Positions 35,082 through 44,576 of a stretch of DNA of 55,959 bases are shown piece after piece. Numbering within the stretch: the stretch's first letter is position 1; every line of letters begins with the position of its first letter. The stretch comes from Planctomycetota bacterium (GTDB lineage Bacteria; Planctomycetota; Phycisphaerae; UBA1845). The position numbers and the translations under genes were made by a program. The notes below the pieces were generated by a model, which was not told the DNA's origin, made no database searches, and worked only from the letters and a program-made list of their open reading frames with translations. The DNA is taken from NCBI GenBank assembly GCA_024278775.1, contig JAJRSP010000151.1, positions 1-55,959 of the forward strand, read 5' to 3'.

Positions 35082-38000
35082 ATGGCTTCCGAACGATCAA
35101 ACAAGTGTGGCATCTTGGATATGCGAGGAATGATCCCCGCGGCGGTGTGGGTGCTTTGCCGATGGCTCGTGCCCGTGTTGTTTCTTACGGGTGTGGTTCT
35201 ATTTCCGCTGGCGGCAGAGGCTGGCGTTCCGGACCCGGCAGTCACCCGGACTTTGGCCACTCCGGGAAGTGATGCCTTTTCTTCGGATCACCGAGCCCGG
35301 GTCCAACAGCAACCGCGCATGTTTGAAAATGAGAATCTGTTTCGGTGGGATGGGTCACAACTGGTTCGAGCTGATCATTTTCGCCGGACGAGTGGAGTGT
35401 TCGGCGACTTCGATGGCGATTTCGATGTAGACCTCTTGGACTACAACGCCTTTCAGGTTTGCCAGAGCTCTTCCGGTCCGGCAGTACAGTCACCTCTCGC
35501 GTGCGATGTGTTTGACATCGACGGCGACATGAACATTGATCTGATCGACACGGCCGCTTTCATGAATGCGTACGTGGGCCGGAACAGAGGTATGGCGCTG
35601 ATCCCTGCCGGTTCGTTTCAGATGGGCGATACGTTTAATAAAGGATGGCCCGATGAGCTGCCGGTTCACACGGTTAGCCTTAGCGCGTACTACATCGACA
35701 AGTATGAGGTCACGAAAGGGTTCTGGGACGCGGTGCAGACATGGGCCGTGTCTAACGGCTACGATCTGGTCGCCGGCAGCGGCAAGGCCGCAGACCACCC
35801 CGTACACAGTGTCAGTTGGTATGACTGTGTGAAATGGAGTAACGCCCGCTCCGAACAAGAAGGGCGTTCGCCCTGTTATTATACCGACGCCGCACTGACG
35901 ACGGTATACAAAACGGGCCAGTTGACTCCCTATGTCAAATGGAACGCCAACGGTTACCGGATGCCGACGGAGGCGGAGTGGGAGAAGGCGGCCCGGGGCG
36001 GAGCGTCCGGGCACCGCTTCCCCTGGTCGGACACAGATACGATCCAACATGCCCGAGCCAATTATTTTAGCGATCCCTCGGATCCGTACGACACGAGCCC
36101 GACGCGCGGCTGGCATCCGATGTTTGCCACGGGAAGCGAGCCGTATACGAGTCCGGTGGGTTACTACGCACCGAACGGCTATGGCCTCTACGATATGGCG
36201 GGCAACGTGGTAGAGTGGTGCAACGACTGGTGGGACAGCGGTTACTACGGGATTTCTTCGGGGAATGATCCGACGGGGCCTGTCAACGGTTCGGGCTGTG
36301 TTGTTCGCGGCGGTGGTTGGAATGACCTCGCGCTCTACTGCCGATGTGCAGATCGCTACTACTACACGCCCGATTATTGGAACAACACCATCGGGTTTCG
36401 TCTAGTCCTGCGCGAATCCGAGGGTTGCACGTCGGATGCCGACTGCGCCGACGATGGCGTGTTTTGCAACGGTACGGAATATTGTGATCTGACTGATCCG
36501 GCAGCTAGTGTTTGCGTTTCCAGCGGAGATCCCTGCGCCATAAGTGAGACCTGCAACGAGACGACCGACGCTTGTGATACAAACATGGTGCTGATTCCTG
36601 CCGGTTCGTTTCAGATGGGCGATGCCTTCAACGAAGGCTCGTCCGACGAGTTGCCGGTTCACACGGTTGGTCTCAGCGCGTACTACATCGACAAGTACGA
36701 GGTCACGAAAGGTCTCTGGGATGGCGTGCAGACATGGGCCGTGTCTAACGGCTACGATCTGATTGCCGGCAGCGGCAAGGCCGAAGACCACCCCGTACAC
36801 AGCGTCAACTGGTATGATTGTGTGAAATGGAGCAACGCACGCTCCGAACAAGAAGGGCGCACGCCCTGCTACTACACCGACGCTGCACTGACGACCGTGT
36901 ACAAAACGGGCGAATTGACTCCCTATGTCAAATGGAATGCCAACGGCTACCGCCTGCCGACGGAGGCGGAGTGGGAGAAGGCGGCGCGGGGCGGGACGCC
37001 CGGACACCGATTCCCCTGGTCGGACGCGGATACGATCCAGCACGCACGTGCGAACTATTACAGCCGGCCCACCTATCCCGATCCATACGACACGAGTCCG
37101 ACTCGTGGCTATCACCCGACGTTTAGCACGGGAAGCGAGCCGTATACGAACCCGGTGGGTTACTTCGCACCGAATGGCTACGGCCTCTACGACATGGCCG
37201 GTAATACGGTTGAGTGGTGCAACGACTGGCGGGATAGCGGCTATTACACGGTCTCTCCGGGTGCCGACCCGACGGGTTCTGGGTCAGGTTCATACCGAGT
37301 TCTTCGCGGCGGCGGTTGGGGCCTCGGTGCGTTCCACTGCCGGTGTGCGAGTCGCCACTACGACACGCCTGGCTTCCGAATTAGCGATTACGGGTTTCGG
37401 TTGGTCCGGGGCTCATTCAAGGGTTGTACGTCGGATGCTGATTGCGTCGACGATGGCGTGTTTTGCAACGGCACCGAGCGCTGTGATCTGACTGATCCGG
37501 CTGCTGGTGTGTGCGTTTCCAGCGGTGACCCCTGTGGTGATGACGGTCTGTTCTGTACCGGTGTCGAAAGTTGCGATGAGGCTACGGCCGCATGCGTTTC
37601 CAGCGGTGACCCCTGTGGAGATGATGGCTTGTTTTGTAACGGTGTTGAGAGTTGCGACGAGGCTACATCCGCATGCGTTTCCAGCGGTGACCCCTGTGGC
37701 ACGGGAGAGAACTGCAACGAGAGCACCGGCGTTTGTGATACAGAATTAGTGCTGATTTCCGCCGGTTCGTTTCAGATGGGCGACACGTTTCACGAAAGCT
37801 TGTCCGTCGAGTTACCGGTTCACACGGTGTCTCTCAGCGCGTACTACATCGGCAAGTACGAGGTTACGAAAGGTCTCTGGGATGGCGTGCGGACATGGGC
37901 CGTGTCTAACGGCTACGATCTGATATCCGGCAGCGGCAAGGCCCCAGACCACCCGGTACATAGCGTCAGTTGGTATGATTGTGTAAAATGGAGCAACGCC

Positions 38001-38579
38001 CGCTCCGAACAAGAAGGGCGTACGCCCTGTTATTATACCGACGCCGCACTGACGACGGTATACAAAACGGGCGAGCTGGCTCCCTATGTCAAGTGGGATG
38101 CCAATGGCTATCGCCTGCCGACGGAGGCGGAATGGGAGAAGGCGGCGCGGGGTGGGGTGGCAGGACGTCGCTTCTCCTGGCCAGACACCAATACGATCCA
38201 GCACGCCCGGGCGAACTATAACAGTTTCTTTTTCGATTCGTATGACACGAGCCCGACATCTGGCTATCACCCGGCTTTTATCACGGGAAGTGAGCCGTAT
38301 ACGAGTCCGGTGGGCTACTTTGCACCGAACGGCTACGGCCTCTACGACATGACCGGCAATGTGGATGAGTGGTGCAATGACTGGTACGATGAGGGTTATT
38401 ATTCGACTTCTCCGGGTGCCGACCCAACAGGGCCTGGATCCGGCACGTTCCGTGTTCTTCGCGGCGGCAGCTGGTCCAGCTTTGCTCGCTTCTGCCGTTG
38501 TGCGAACCGCGCCAACAGCTCCACGCCCGGCTATCCGAGCCACAGCCGCGGGTTTCGATTGGTCCTGGGTTCCGGGTAA
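35082..38579 (+). CDS. Secreted protein with dockerin-like repeat and three FGE-sulfatase-like domains
   Basis: The 1165-residue protein has a signal segment (about 17-46), two calcium-loop repeats like dockerins ([17 protein letters not shown] and [16 protein letters not shown], 108-160), then three copies of a formylglycine-generating-enzyme/SUMF1-like domain (DNA 35592-36415, 36585-37415, 37746-38576), each with [36 protein letters not shown] and a closing GFRLV. Cys-rich linkers ([19 protein letters not shown]) separate them; the second contains a 27-residue tandem repeat (81 bases). FGE uses two cysteines five residues apart; here each copy has CxC ([21 protein letters not shown]), so sulfatase activation is doubtful. 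It is probably exported to the cell surface. ATG 35082 gives the longest plausible signal. Confidence 0.85.
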   Translation: MASERSNKCGILDMRGMIPAAVWVLCRWLVPVLFLTGVVLFPLAAEAGVPDPAVTRTLATPGSDAFSSDHRARVQQQPRMFENENLFRWDGSQLVRADHFRRTSGVFGDFDGDFDVDLLDYNAFQVCQSSSGPAVQSPLACDVFDIDGDMNIDLIDTAAFMNAYVGRNRGMALIPAGSFQMGDTFNKGWPDELPVHTVSLSAYYIDKYEVTKGFWDAVQTWAVSNGYDLVAGSGKAADHPVHSVSWYDCVKWSNARSEQEGRSPCYYTDAALTTVYKTGQLTPYVKWNANGYRMPTEAEWEKAARGGASGHRFPWSDTDTIQHARANYFSDPSDPYDTSPTRGWHPMFATGSEPYTSPVGYYAPNGYGLYDMAGNVVEWCNDWWDSGYYGISSGNDPTGPVNGSGCVVRGGGWNDLALYCRCADRYYYTPDYWNNTIGFRLVLRESEGCTSDADCADDGVFCNGTEYCDLTDPAASVCVSSGDPCAISETCNETTDACDTNMVLIPAGSFQMGDAFNEGSSDELPVHTVGLSAYYIDKYEVTKGLWDGVQTWAVSNGYDLIAGSGKAEDHPVHSVNWYDCVKWSNARSEQEGRTPCYYTDAALTTVYKTGELTPYVKWNANGYRLPTEAEWEKAARGGTPGHRFPWSDADTIQHARANYYSRPTYPDPYDTSPTRGYHPTFSTGSEPYTNPVGYFAPNGYGLYDMAGNTVEWCNDWRDSGYYTVSPGADPTGSGSGSYRVLRGGGWGLGAFHCRCASRHYDTPGFRISDYGFRLVRGSFKGCTSDADCVDDGVFCNGTERCDLTDPAAGVCVSSGDPCGDDGLFCTGVESCDEATAACVSSGDPCGDDGLFCNGVESCDEATSACVSSGDPCGTGENCNESTGVCDTELVLISAGSFQMGDTFHESLSVELPVHTVSLSAYYIGKYEVTKGLWDGVRTWAVSNGYDLISGSGKAPDHPVHSVSWYDCVKWSNARSEQEGRTPCYYTDAALTTVYKTGELAPYVKWDANGYRLPTEAEWEKAARGGVAGRRFSWPDTNTIQHARANYNSFFFDSYDTSPTSGYHPAFITGSEPYTSPVGYFAPNGYGLYDMTGNVDEWCNDWYDEGYYSTSPGADPTGPGSGTFRVLRGGSWSSFARFCRCANRANSSTPGYPSHSRGFRLVLGSG

Positions 38580-38732
38580 CCTCATGCACTATGCCATTTC
38601 CCCTTTTCTTTCGGGGTGGGCGGCTCATTCCGGATTTATCGGGAGCCTGCGCGGCCACTCGGGTTCGTATGTCTCTCGCTTTCGTTGCGCTGCGCAAGCT
38701 ACAAGCTGCGGCTCAGGGTTGGTGACCATCCG
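38580..38732. repeat. REP-like element and 70-base repeat copy
   Basis: This short gap after the FGE-like gene holds a degenerate REP hairpin (38592-38625, CCCCTTTTCTTTCGGGG core) and the second copy of the 70-base block (38647-38716) also found at 34726-34796. The blocks are direct repeats bracketing the gene. Confidence 0.6.
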
Positions 38733-39452
38733 ATGACGCTTCTCGACATTGCCGACCAACTCGTGCGTGATCTCAAGCCGATACGTACCGCCGCACCGAT
38801 CGCCTATGTGTATAACCCCCTCGTGTACGCTCGCGCGGCGCACGCCCAATACCTGCAGCGTTACGGTCAGGGTCGGCGCGAGATTGTGCTGCTCGGTATG
38901 AATCCGGGGCCGTGGGGCATGGTTCAGACGGGCGTGCCTTTTGGCGAAGCCAACTTCGTTCGCGATTGGCTGCGGATCGACGCGCCGATCGAGCGACCGA
39001 AGCGTGAGCATCCGAAACGCCTCGTGCTAGGCTACGACTGCCCGCGCAGCGAGGTGAGTGGCGCGCGGCTGTGGGGCTGGGCGAAGGATCGGTTTACGAC
39101 GACCGAGCGGTTTTTCTCTCGCTTTTTCGTCGCCAACTATTGCCCGCTCGCGTTTCTGGAGGAGTCGGGGCGCAACTTCACACCCGATCGCCTGCCAGCT
39201 GCCACACGTGCGACGCTGGAGGCGGCCTGTGATCGTGCCCTTCGTGAGATGGTCGCGCTACTTCAGCCGGAATACGTGATTGGCGTCGGTAAGTTTGCCG
39301 AACGACGTGCGGCAGCGGCGCTCGAGGGACAGCAGATCAAGATCGCGACGATTCTCCACCCCAGCCCGGCGAGTCCGGCCGCGAACCGAGACTGGGTGGG
39401 CAAGATCACCGAGCAGCTTGAGCAGATCGGCGTGTTCAAGACTCGGTGCTGA
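38733..39452 (+). CDS. SMUG1-like single-strand-selective uracil-DNA glycosylase
   Basis: The 239-residue protein has the SMUG signature LLGMNPGPWGMVQTGVPFGE (54-73) with Asn57 as the general-base-equivalent residue, followed by VRDWLRID, and the DNA-intercalation loop region HPSPASPAANRDW with His209. SMUG enzymes excise uracil and related bases from single- and double-stranded DNA. The motif matches animal SMUG1 closely and the family is patchy in bacteria. ATG 38733 is the first ATG after the repeat element. It is convergent with the PDZ gene. Confidence 0.9.
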   Translation: MTLLDIADQLVRDLKPIRTAAPIAYVYNPLVYARAAHAQYLQRYGQGRREIVLLGMNPGPWGMVQTGVPFGEANFVRDWLRIDAPIERPKREHPKRLVLGYDCPRSEVSGARLWGWAKDRFTTTERFFSRFFVANYCPLAFLEESGRNFTPDRLPAATRATLEAACDRALREMVALLQPEYVIGVGKFAERRAAAALEGQQIKIATILHPSPASPAANRDWVGKITEQLEQIGVFKTRC

Positions 39453-39694
39453 CCTGATGGCGGATTGTTTCTGGTGTCTGCCGGTCCGCCGACGATGATA
39501 CCGTCGCACGGAGGGGATCGGTTGTGGTGGAGTCGGCCGAGCCGACGGGCGCGCCATATCTTTTTGACAAAGGTCATCGCAGCCGGAGTGATCCCTCGTT
39601 CTTGATCGCAACAACGAAGGTCAGTCGTTGCTGAAAGGGGGGAATACCAAAATACTTGGCCACACACGAGTCAATGGCCCAGCCTCCTGATGGG
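39453..39694. repeat. Convergent gap with conserved 72-base repeat
   Basis: No gene is supported. The segment 39592-39663 closely matches 52262-52333. On the minus strand both read as VAK-F-GI--F--R--FV-AIKNEG, with changes mostly keeping the frame, which suggests a decayed gene piece or an element copied with its frame. Function unknown. Confidence 0.55.
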
Positions 39695-40702
39695 CTATTT
39701 GTTTGATGACGCGGCGACCTTGGGGGTTTTGAAGTAGCGTTCCCACCAGATGAAAAAACGTTTGTCGACAACGGGGATGATCTCACGCATGCCGGTGACA
39801 TTATTAAAACTGCTACGATTCACCGGACCGAGCGTCGCCGTGACCTCGAACACGCCGTCGTCCGGGCGAAGGATCGTGAGATTGAGCTGACCGCCGGGGC
39901 CGGTCTTTCGGATTTTCGCACTGAAGCTTCCGAACAACTCCAGCCCCACGCCCTCCAACGGTTCACCGTCCAGCTCGATGATGATGTCACCCTTCTTCAG
40001 GCCGGCGCGTTCGGCACCGGTGTTTTCGACGATGCGTCCGATTCTGATGCCGAGTGTATTCTCCGGGATTCGTGGGTCGGTGTCATGAGATGGCACGGGA
40101 AGCTGGCGGTCTTGTTGCATGCCCAGAAAACCGGTTTTGCTGAACACGTGATGGGTGAGGTATCCGGTCTTGACGATGCCCTCGATTCTCACGCGCCGCT
40201 CGAAATCATCCGTACCCCGGTAGGCGTCGCGAAGCTTGGCGAACGCGGTCGCTCCGATGCTGAGCAGGGCTTCCGTCGCGGCCTCGCGTGTGGCGTAATC
40301 GGGCGAGCCGAGATCGCCGATGAACCGGTCAATCTCGACGGCCGTGCGATCATCCACCGGCAGGTGTAGCTCGGCGTCGTCGATCGGCTTGCGTTTGAGT
40401 TCCGCGACTTCCGGTACGGGCATCTGTTGCTGCGCGGAGACGGGGGTACCCATGGCCGCGAGAAGAGCCGGTAGAGCGAGAAGCGCGAACAGCCGCAGTC
40501 TTGATCTTATGCCGCGTGCAAGAATATCCGCAATTTTTCTTCCCCCCTTGCTAAGGGGGGATCGAGGGGGGGTCTTCGAGCGAGCAGGAATCTCCCCCGG
40601 CCCCTCCTTGGTAAGGAGGGGAGCAAGAAGATCAACGCTTTTCGTGGATACGGCACCGGTATGTGCTGTCACAACTCTCACGGTGCCCTCGGATATACGC
40701 AT
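39695..40702 (-). CDS. PDZ-domain protein with repeat-derived N-terminus
   Basis: The 335-residue protein has a signal-like helix only at about residue 67-90 (RLRLFALLALPALLAAMGTPVSA), a HEAT-like helical stretch (IDRFIGDLGSPDYATREAATEALLSIG) and a PDZ domain (TLGIRIGRIVENTGAERAGLKKGDIIIELDGEPLEGVGLELF). Residues about 25-56 (APLLTKEGPGEIPARSKTPPRSPLSKGG) are encoded by two palindromic repeats, which sit between the start codon and the signal peptide. No ATG, GTG or TTG lies between them and the signal in this frame, so either an unusual start is used or export is impaired. ATG 40702 has an acceptable GGGAAAGAGG and is 22 bases after the DegT gene. No protease domain is present. Confidence 0.75.
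   Translation of the reverse strand: MRISEGTVRVVTAHTGAVSTKSVDLLAPLLTKEGPGEIPARSKTPPRSPLSKGGRKIADILARGIRSRLRLFALLALPALLAAMGTPVSAQQQMPVPEVAELKRKPIDDAELHLPVDDRTAVEIDRFIGDLGSPDYATREAATEALLSIGATAFAKLRDAYRGTDDFERRVRIEGIVKTGYLTHHVFSKTGFLGMQQDRQLPVPSHDTDPRIPENTLGIRIGRIVENTGAERAGLKKGDIIIELDGEPLEGVGLELFGSFSAKIRKTGPGGQLNLTILRPDDGVFEVTATLGPVNRSSFNNVTGMREIIPVVDKRFFIWWERYFKTPKVAASSNK
40542..40621. repeat. Two C-run/G-run palindromes inside the PDZ gene
   Basis: CCCCCCTTGCTAAGGGGGG at 40542-40560 with a second G-run, and CCCCTCCTTGGTAAGGAGGGG at about 40601-40621 preceded by CCCCC, are related to 681-710 and 3966-3987. They add about 30 residues to the PDZ protein's N-terminus in frame. Confidence 0.8.
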
Positions 40703-40724
40703 GGACGGTTCGCCTCTTTCCCTA

Positions 40725-41876
40725 TTAGAGCAACTGTCTTAGTTCCCGGCAAACGTACTGAATGTCATCTTTCGTCAGCAGGTGATGAAACGGCAGGGCG
40801 ATCGTGCGTTCGGACAGCGCTTCGCAAAGCGGGAAATCACCTGCGGCGAAGCCGAAAGACTCCACAAAAAAGGGCTGTAGGTGGATCGGGGCAAAGTAGT
40901 TGCTGCACTGAATCCCGCGATCTCGTAGCTGTGCGAGGATGGCGTCACGCCGGTCCGGGGTGTAGTCGTCGCTCAGCCGTACGACAAAAACGAACCAACT
41001 GGTATCGACGTTCGGGATGGTCTCTTGCAGTTGAATGCGCGGCTCGCCGTTCAGCGCGGATCGGTAGAGCGCCTCGACGCGTCTTCGCTCACCGATGATA
41101 TCATCCATACGTTGAAGTTGGACGATCCCGATCGCGCATTGGATATCGCTTAGCCGGTAGTTGTAGCCGAGCCGGGCGTGGAGCAACCAGCCCGCGCCGG
41201 CGTCGCGCCCCTGATTGCGAAGCGAACGGCAGCGCTCGGCCAGCGAGGCATCGTCCGTGACGATCATCCCGCCCTCGCCCGTGGTGAGCTGTTTGTTTGG
41301 ATAAAACCCAAATACAGACGCCGCACCAAAGCCGCCGCATCGTTTGCCGTGATAGGAACTTCCCAAGGCTTCGCACGAATCTTCGATTACGATGAGGCCG
41401 TGCTTGTTGGCGATCGCCAGAATCGGGTCCATGTCGGTCGGCTGACCGAACACGTCCACGACGATGATCGCCTTGGTCTTGTTCGTGATCGCGGTCTCGA
41501 GCCGTGCCGGGTCCATGTTCCACGTCGCCGGGTCCACGTCTACAAACACCGGTTTTGCACCGACCATCAGGATGCAACTTGCGGAGGCGACGAACGAAAA
41601 CGGCGTGGTGATGACCTCGTCGCCGACACCGATGTCGTGGGCGACCATGAGCATGTGCAGGGCGGCCGTCCCACTCGAACAAGCGACGCCATGCGCCCGG
41701 CCACAGTAGTCGGCCAGCGCCCGCTCAAACTCCGGGGCCTTCGGTCCGAGGCTGAGGTGAGGCGTTTTCATCACGGCCGAGACCGCGTCAATCTCCGCCT
41801 GGGAGATGTTCGGGCGAGCCAGCGGGATGTCACGCGGCGTCACGTCGGTAAGCGAGAGTTCGTCCTGAATCTTCAT
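40725..41876 (-). CDS. DegT/DnrJ/EryC1/StrS-family aminotransferase
   Basis: The 383-residue protein is a PLP-dependent sugar aminotransferase: ARPNISQAEIDAVSAVMKT near the start, SSGTAALHMLMVAHDIGVGDEVITTPFSFVASA, the Asp-containing VIEDSCEALG and the cofactor Lys in GFYPNKQLTTGEGG. It puts an amino group onto a nucleotide-linked keto-sugar. It lies divergent to the nucleotide-sugar dehydrogenase gene and just upstream of the PDZ gene. Together with the dehydrogenase it suggests synthesis of an amino-uronic or amino-deoxy sugar for a surface glycan. Confidence 0.92.
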   Translation of the reverse strand: MKIQDELSLTDVTPRDIPLARPNISQAEIDAVSAVMKTPHLSLGPKAPEFERALADYCGRAHGVACSSGTAALHMLMVAHDIGVGDEVITTPFSFVASASCILMVGAKPVFVDVDPATWNMDPARLETAITNKTKAIIVVDVFGQPTDMDPILAIANKHGLIVIEDSCEALGSSYHGKRCGGFGAASVFGFYPNKQLTTGEGGMIVTDDASLAERCRSLRNQGRDAGAGWLLHARLGYNYRLSDIQCAIGIVQLQRMDDIIGERRRVEALYRSALNGEPRIQLQETIPNVDTSWFVFVVRLSDDYTPDRRDAILAQLRDRGIQCSNYFAPIHLQPFFVESFGFAAGDFPLCEALSERTIALPFHHLLTKDDIQYVCRELRQLL

Positions 41877-42199
41877 GCGTCGAGTATTCCGGCCATATCA
41901 GATCCTTAGCCACGATAGCCACGCGGGTATCGTCCCGGTTTTCGGTCGTTTGGCCAGGGGCGTCTACCGACATTATAGTATGCGGTTCCGTCGGCCGATA
42001 CGGCGGCAGTGGTCTGATCCGGTTCGGTTCACGGGGGTTGCGGGCTTGGATTCTCGGACGGGACCGTGGTGGGTTCGCGTTTGCGGAACAAAACGAGTTG
42101 ACTGGTCGGTTGGCTGCCCCGTGGCTGTCGCCGTGGGGGACGCGGAAGGCCGCCAGCACCATGGAAGAATAGGTGAGAATGATGGCGAAGGGAGCCGTG
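41877..42199. promoter_or_regulatory. Divergent promoter region of the sugar aminotransferase and dehydrogenase
   Basis: No gene is supported in this 323-base space. On the minus strand a perfect TATAAT (41977-41972) lies about 95 bases before the aminotransferase, without a good -35 box. On the plus strand TGGCCA (41951-41956), 17 bases, and TATAGT (41974-41979) could drive the dehydrogenase, so the two promoters overlap. Confidence 0.4.
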
Positions 42200-43588
42200 A
42201 TGGCGAACGGAAAAGCCGGCCGGGTCAGCCGACGCACGGGCAATGGCCGTGCAGGACGTGGCGTGCTCGTGACGGAAAAATCCTGGCTGACCGCGATCGA
42301 CAAGCGGACGGCGTGCGTCGGGATCATCGGTATGGGCTATGTCGGTCTGCCGCTGATGCGGACCTTCTGCTCGATGGGGTTTACCTGCCTCGGTTTTGAC
42401 TCCGACCCGAAGAAGGTGTTGCAGCTCAACGCCGGCAAGAGCTATATCAAACATATTCCGTCGTCGCTCATCAGGGACGTGGTTCGCTCTGGGAAGTTCA
42501 GCGCGACGGATGACCCCAAAGCGTTACGCGGATGCGATGCGATTCTGATCTGTGTGCCCACGCCGCTCAACAAAACGCGCGACCCGGACATGAGTTTTGT
42601 CGAGAGCACGGCCTATCTCTTGGCCGACCATCTGCAACGCGGGCAGCTCATCGTCTTGGAAAGCACGACCTACCCCGGCACGACCCGCGATCTGGTCAAG
42701 CCGATCCTGGAATCGAGTGGGCTTCGCGCCGAGCGGGATTTTTTCCTTGCGTATTCCCCTGAGCGCGAAGACCCGGGGCGGATTGACCACACGACCGAGA
42801 CCATCCCCAAGGTGGTCGGCGGGGTGGGACCGGTCAGCAAGACGGTGGCCGCGGCGTTGTACGGTGCGGCTGTGAGCAAGGTCGTACCGGTGTCAAGTTG
42901 CGAAGTCGCAGAGGCCGCCAAGATTCTTGAAAACGTTTATCGTAGCGTCAACATCGCCATGATTAACGAGTTGAAACTGCTGTTTGATCGCATGGACATC
43001 GACGTGTGGGAGGTAGTGGACGCGGCCGCGACCAAGCCGTTTGGGTTTCAGCCGTTCTATCCCGGCCCGGGGCTGGGTGGTCACTGTATCCCAATTGACC
43101 CGTTTTACCTGACGTGGAAGGCGCGGCAGTACGACATGACCACGCGGTTCATCGAGCTGGCCGGTGAGATCAACACGTCCATGCCGGAATTCGTAGTGGC
43201 GAAAATCGCGGACGCGCTCAACACTAAGAAGAAGGCGATCAACGGCTCCAAGATTCTTGTGATGGGGTTGGCGTACAAGAAGGATGTCGACGATATCCGC
43301 GAATCACCGTCGATCGAGCTGATCGAGATGCTGAAGGAACGCGGTGCAAAGGTGGACTACAACGACCCCTTCGTCGCCAAGACGCCCAAACAGCGCGAGC
43401 ACAATCTCCGCATGACTAGCAAAAAGCTCACGGCAGCCATGATGAAATCCTATGATTGTGTGCTCATCGCCACCGATCACACGAGCTACGACTATCCTTG
43501 GATTGTGAAGCACGCTAGGCTCGTCGTTGATACGCGCAACGCCACGAAGAACGTAAAGACCGGCCGGAAAAAAATCGTTAAGGCATAA
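42200..43588 (+). CDS. Nucleotide-sugar 6-dehydrogenase (UDP-GlcNAc/ManNAc type)
   Basis: The protein of about 462 residues has an N-terminal NAD fold (CVGIIGMGYVGLPLM), the middle linking helix and a UDP-binding C-terminal domain; the catalytic Cys is in PGLGGHCIPIDPFYL, and Lys and Asn neighbours are in AAKILENVYRSVNIAM. It oxidises C6 of a UDP-sugar to the uronic acid. The long ILLSS... spacing fits the WbpO/TviB group rather than UDP-glucose dehydrogenase, which is a weak distinction. ATG 42200 has AGGGAG five bases ahead; GTG 42173 and ATGs at 42179 and 42182 are alternatives. Pairs with the DegT gene for surface polysaccharide synthesis. Confidence 0.9.
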   Translation: MANGKAGRVSRRTGNGRAGRGVLVTEKSWLTAIDKRTACVGIIGMGYVGLPLMRTFCSMGFTCLGFDSDPKKVLQLNAGKSYIKHIPSSLIRDVVRSGKFSATDDPKALRGCDAILICVPTPLNKTRDPDMSFVESTAYLLADHLQRGQLIVLESTTYPGTTRDLVKPILESSGLRAERDFFLAYSPEREDPGRIDHTTETIPKVVGGVGPVSKTVAAALYGAAVSKVVPVSSCEVAEAAKILENVYRSVNIAMINELKLLFDRMDIDVWEVVDAAATKPFGFQPFYPGPGLGGHCIPIDPFYLTWKARQYDMTTRFIELAGEINTSMPEFVVAKIADALNTKKKAINGSKILVMGLAYKKDVDDIRESPSIELIEMLKERGAKVDYNDPFVAKTPKQREHNLRMTSKKLTAAMMKSYDCVLIATDHTSYDYPWIVKHARLVVDTRNATKNVKTGRKKIVKA

Positions 43589-43678
43589 GGCGTAGGGTGG
43601 TAGCTCGTTTTTCGTGATGGCGTGGTGGTTTGAGTGGGGGGCGGGTTACTCGTCGGGGAGACACGGACGGGAGCAGGA

Positions 43679-44278
43679 TCAACCCCAAAAACGCCACCAT
43701 GAGCGGCGCGGGCGGCGTAAGGCGCTGCGCCGCATCACGTCGAGCGCGGGAAGTTTCGCACGCATCTCGACGAGCCGGCGGCGAGAAAACTGTTCCGGAT
43801 GCTCTCGAAAACGCCGCCGCGACTCCTCGCAGAAGAACGCATCGCTCGCCGGCAAATCGTTTTCCTCGTCATCATAAAACTTCAACGCTTCCTCCAGGCA
43901 CAGAGCCGCTTCGATACCCTTCAGCCGAGCCGCTTGCTTGTCGGGTTCCCGGGCGACCGCCTCTGTCGTTATTCGAAACAGCGTCAGCCATTGGGCGACA
44001 TCGATCAGACGCGAGCGGTCGTCGGAGCCGTTGATGATTGGCATACCATCCCCACGGGCGAGATCGTCATCACCGGTGAGTTCGAATGTTACGCGGGCCA
44101 CCGCGCCGCACGACCGGCATGTGGTTTTGATTTCGACGCGGGCGGTCCCGGCCACATCAGTGAGCCGGCGGCCCTCACCGGCATCACGAACGCCGGTCGA
44201 GCAGTCTGGGCACGCATTGATCGACAGGTAAAAAAAGGCTTCGGAGAGGCTGTGTGCTGGTAATGGCTGTTCGGTCAT
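43679..44278 (-). CDS. Hypothetical protein with zinc-ribbon cysteines
   Basis: The 199-residue protein has CPDC at residue 23 and CRSC at about 54, a spacing that fits a zinc ribbon (the usual four-Cys knuckle pair), and a basic C-terminal tail (RRSALRRPRRSWWRFWG). The middle, AVAREPDKQAARLKGIEAALCLEEALKFYDDEENDLP, is helical and acidic. No family is recognised. The start at ATG 44278 has no strong Shine-Dalgarno. Possibly a nucleic-acid- or protein-binding factor. Confidence 0.6.
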   Translation of the reverse strand: MTEQPLPAHSLSEAFFYLSINACPDCSTGVRDAGEGRRLTDVAGTARVEIKTTCRSCGAVARVTFELTGDDDLARGDGMPIINGSDDRSRLIDVAQWLTLFRITTEAVAREPDKQAARLKGIEAALCLEEALKFYDDEENDLPASDAFFCEESRRRFREHPEQFSRRRLVEMRAKLPALDVMRRSALRRPRRSWWRFWG

Positions 44279-44576
44279 GGAGACGCTCTACGAGCCGACC
44301 GTAAGGGCTGGCCCAATTCTTCTGCGGTTGGGGGCTCGTACCGCGTTGTAGTGCAGGTCATTCTTTCGCCTCAAGACGAAAGGTTGGCCTGGCGTCCACG
44401 ATTGGACACACGCTACGCTGCGATCCACATGGCCACGCAAGCCTCGACCATGCCACCCAACCACGTTTCACAACGATTGCGACTATGACATCTTTACCGA
44501 GCCTAGCACGAATCCTCGAAACCGCGCGGGCCGAAGCTCGCGGCTCAGGTAGTCGTGGAACATGCGGAATATAGTG
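44279..44576. repeat. Intergenic REP-like hairpins
   Basis: No gene is seen here. A hairpin with arms GGCCCA/TGGGGGC lies at 44305-44336, and a second element, CTTTCG/CGAAAG around CCTCAAGA, at 44359-44395. The end of the gap (44540-44560) has CGAAGCTCGCGGCTCAG, like the tail of the 70-base block near 34780. Confidence 0.5.

Noticed and set aside
37513..37745. Regular repeats considered as a CRISPR array
   Set aside because: The 81-base units encode a Cys-rich 27-residue repeat inside one protein; there are no spacers and no cas genes.
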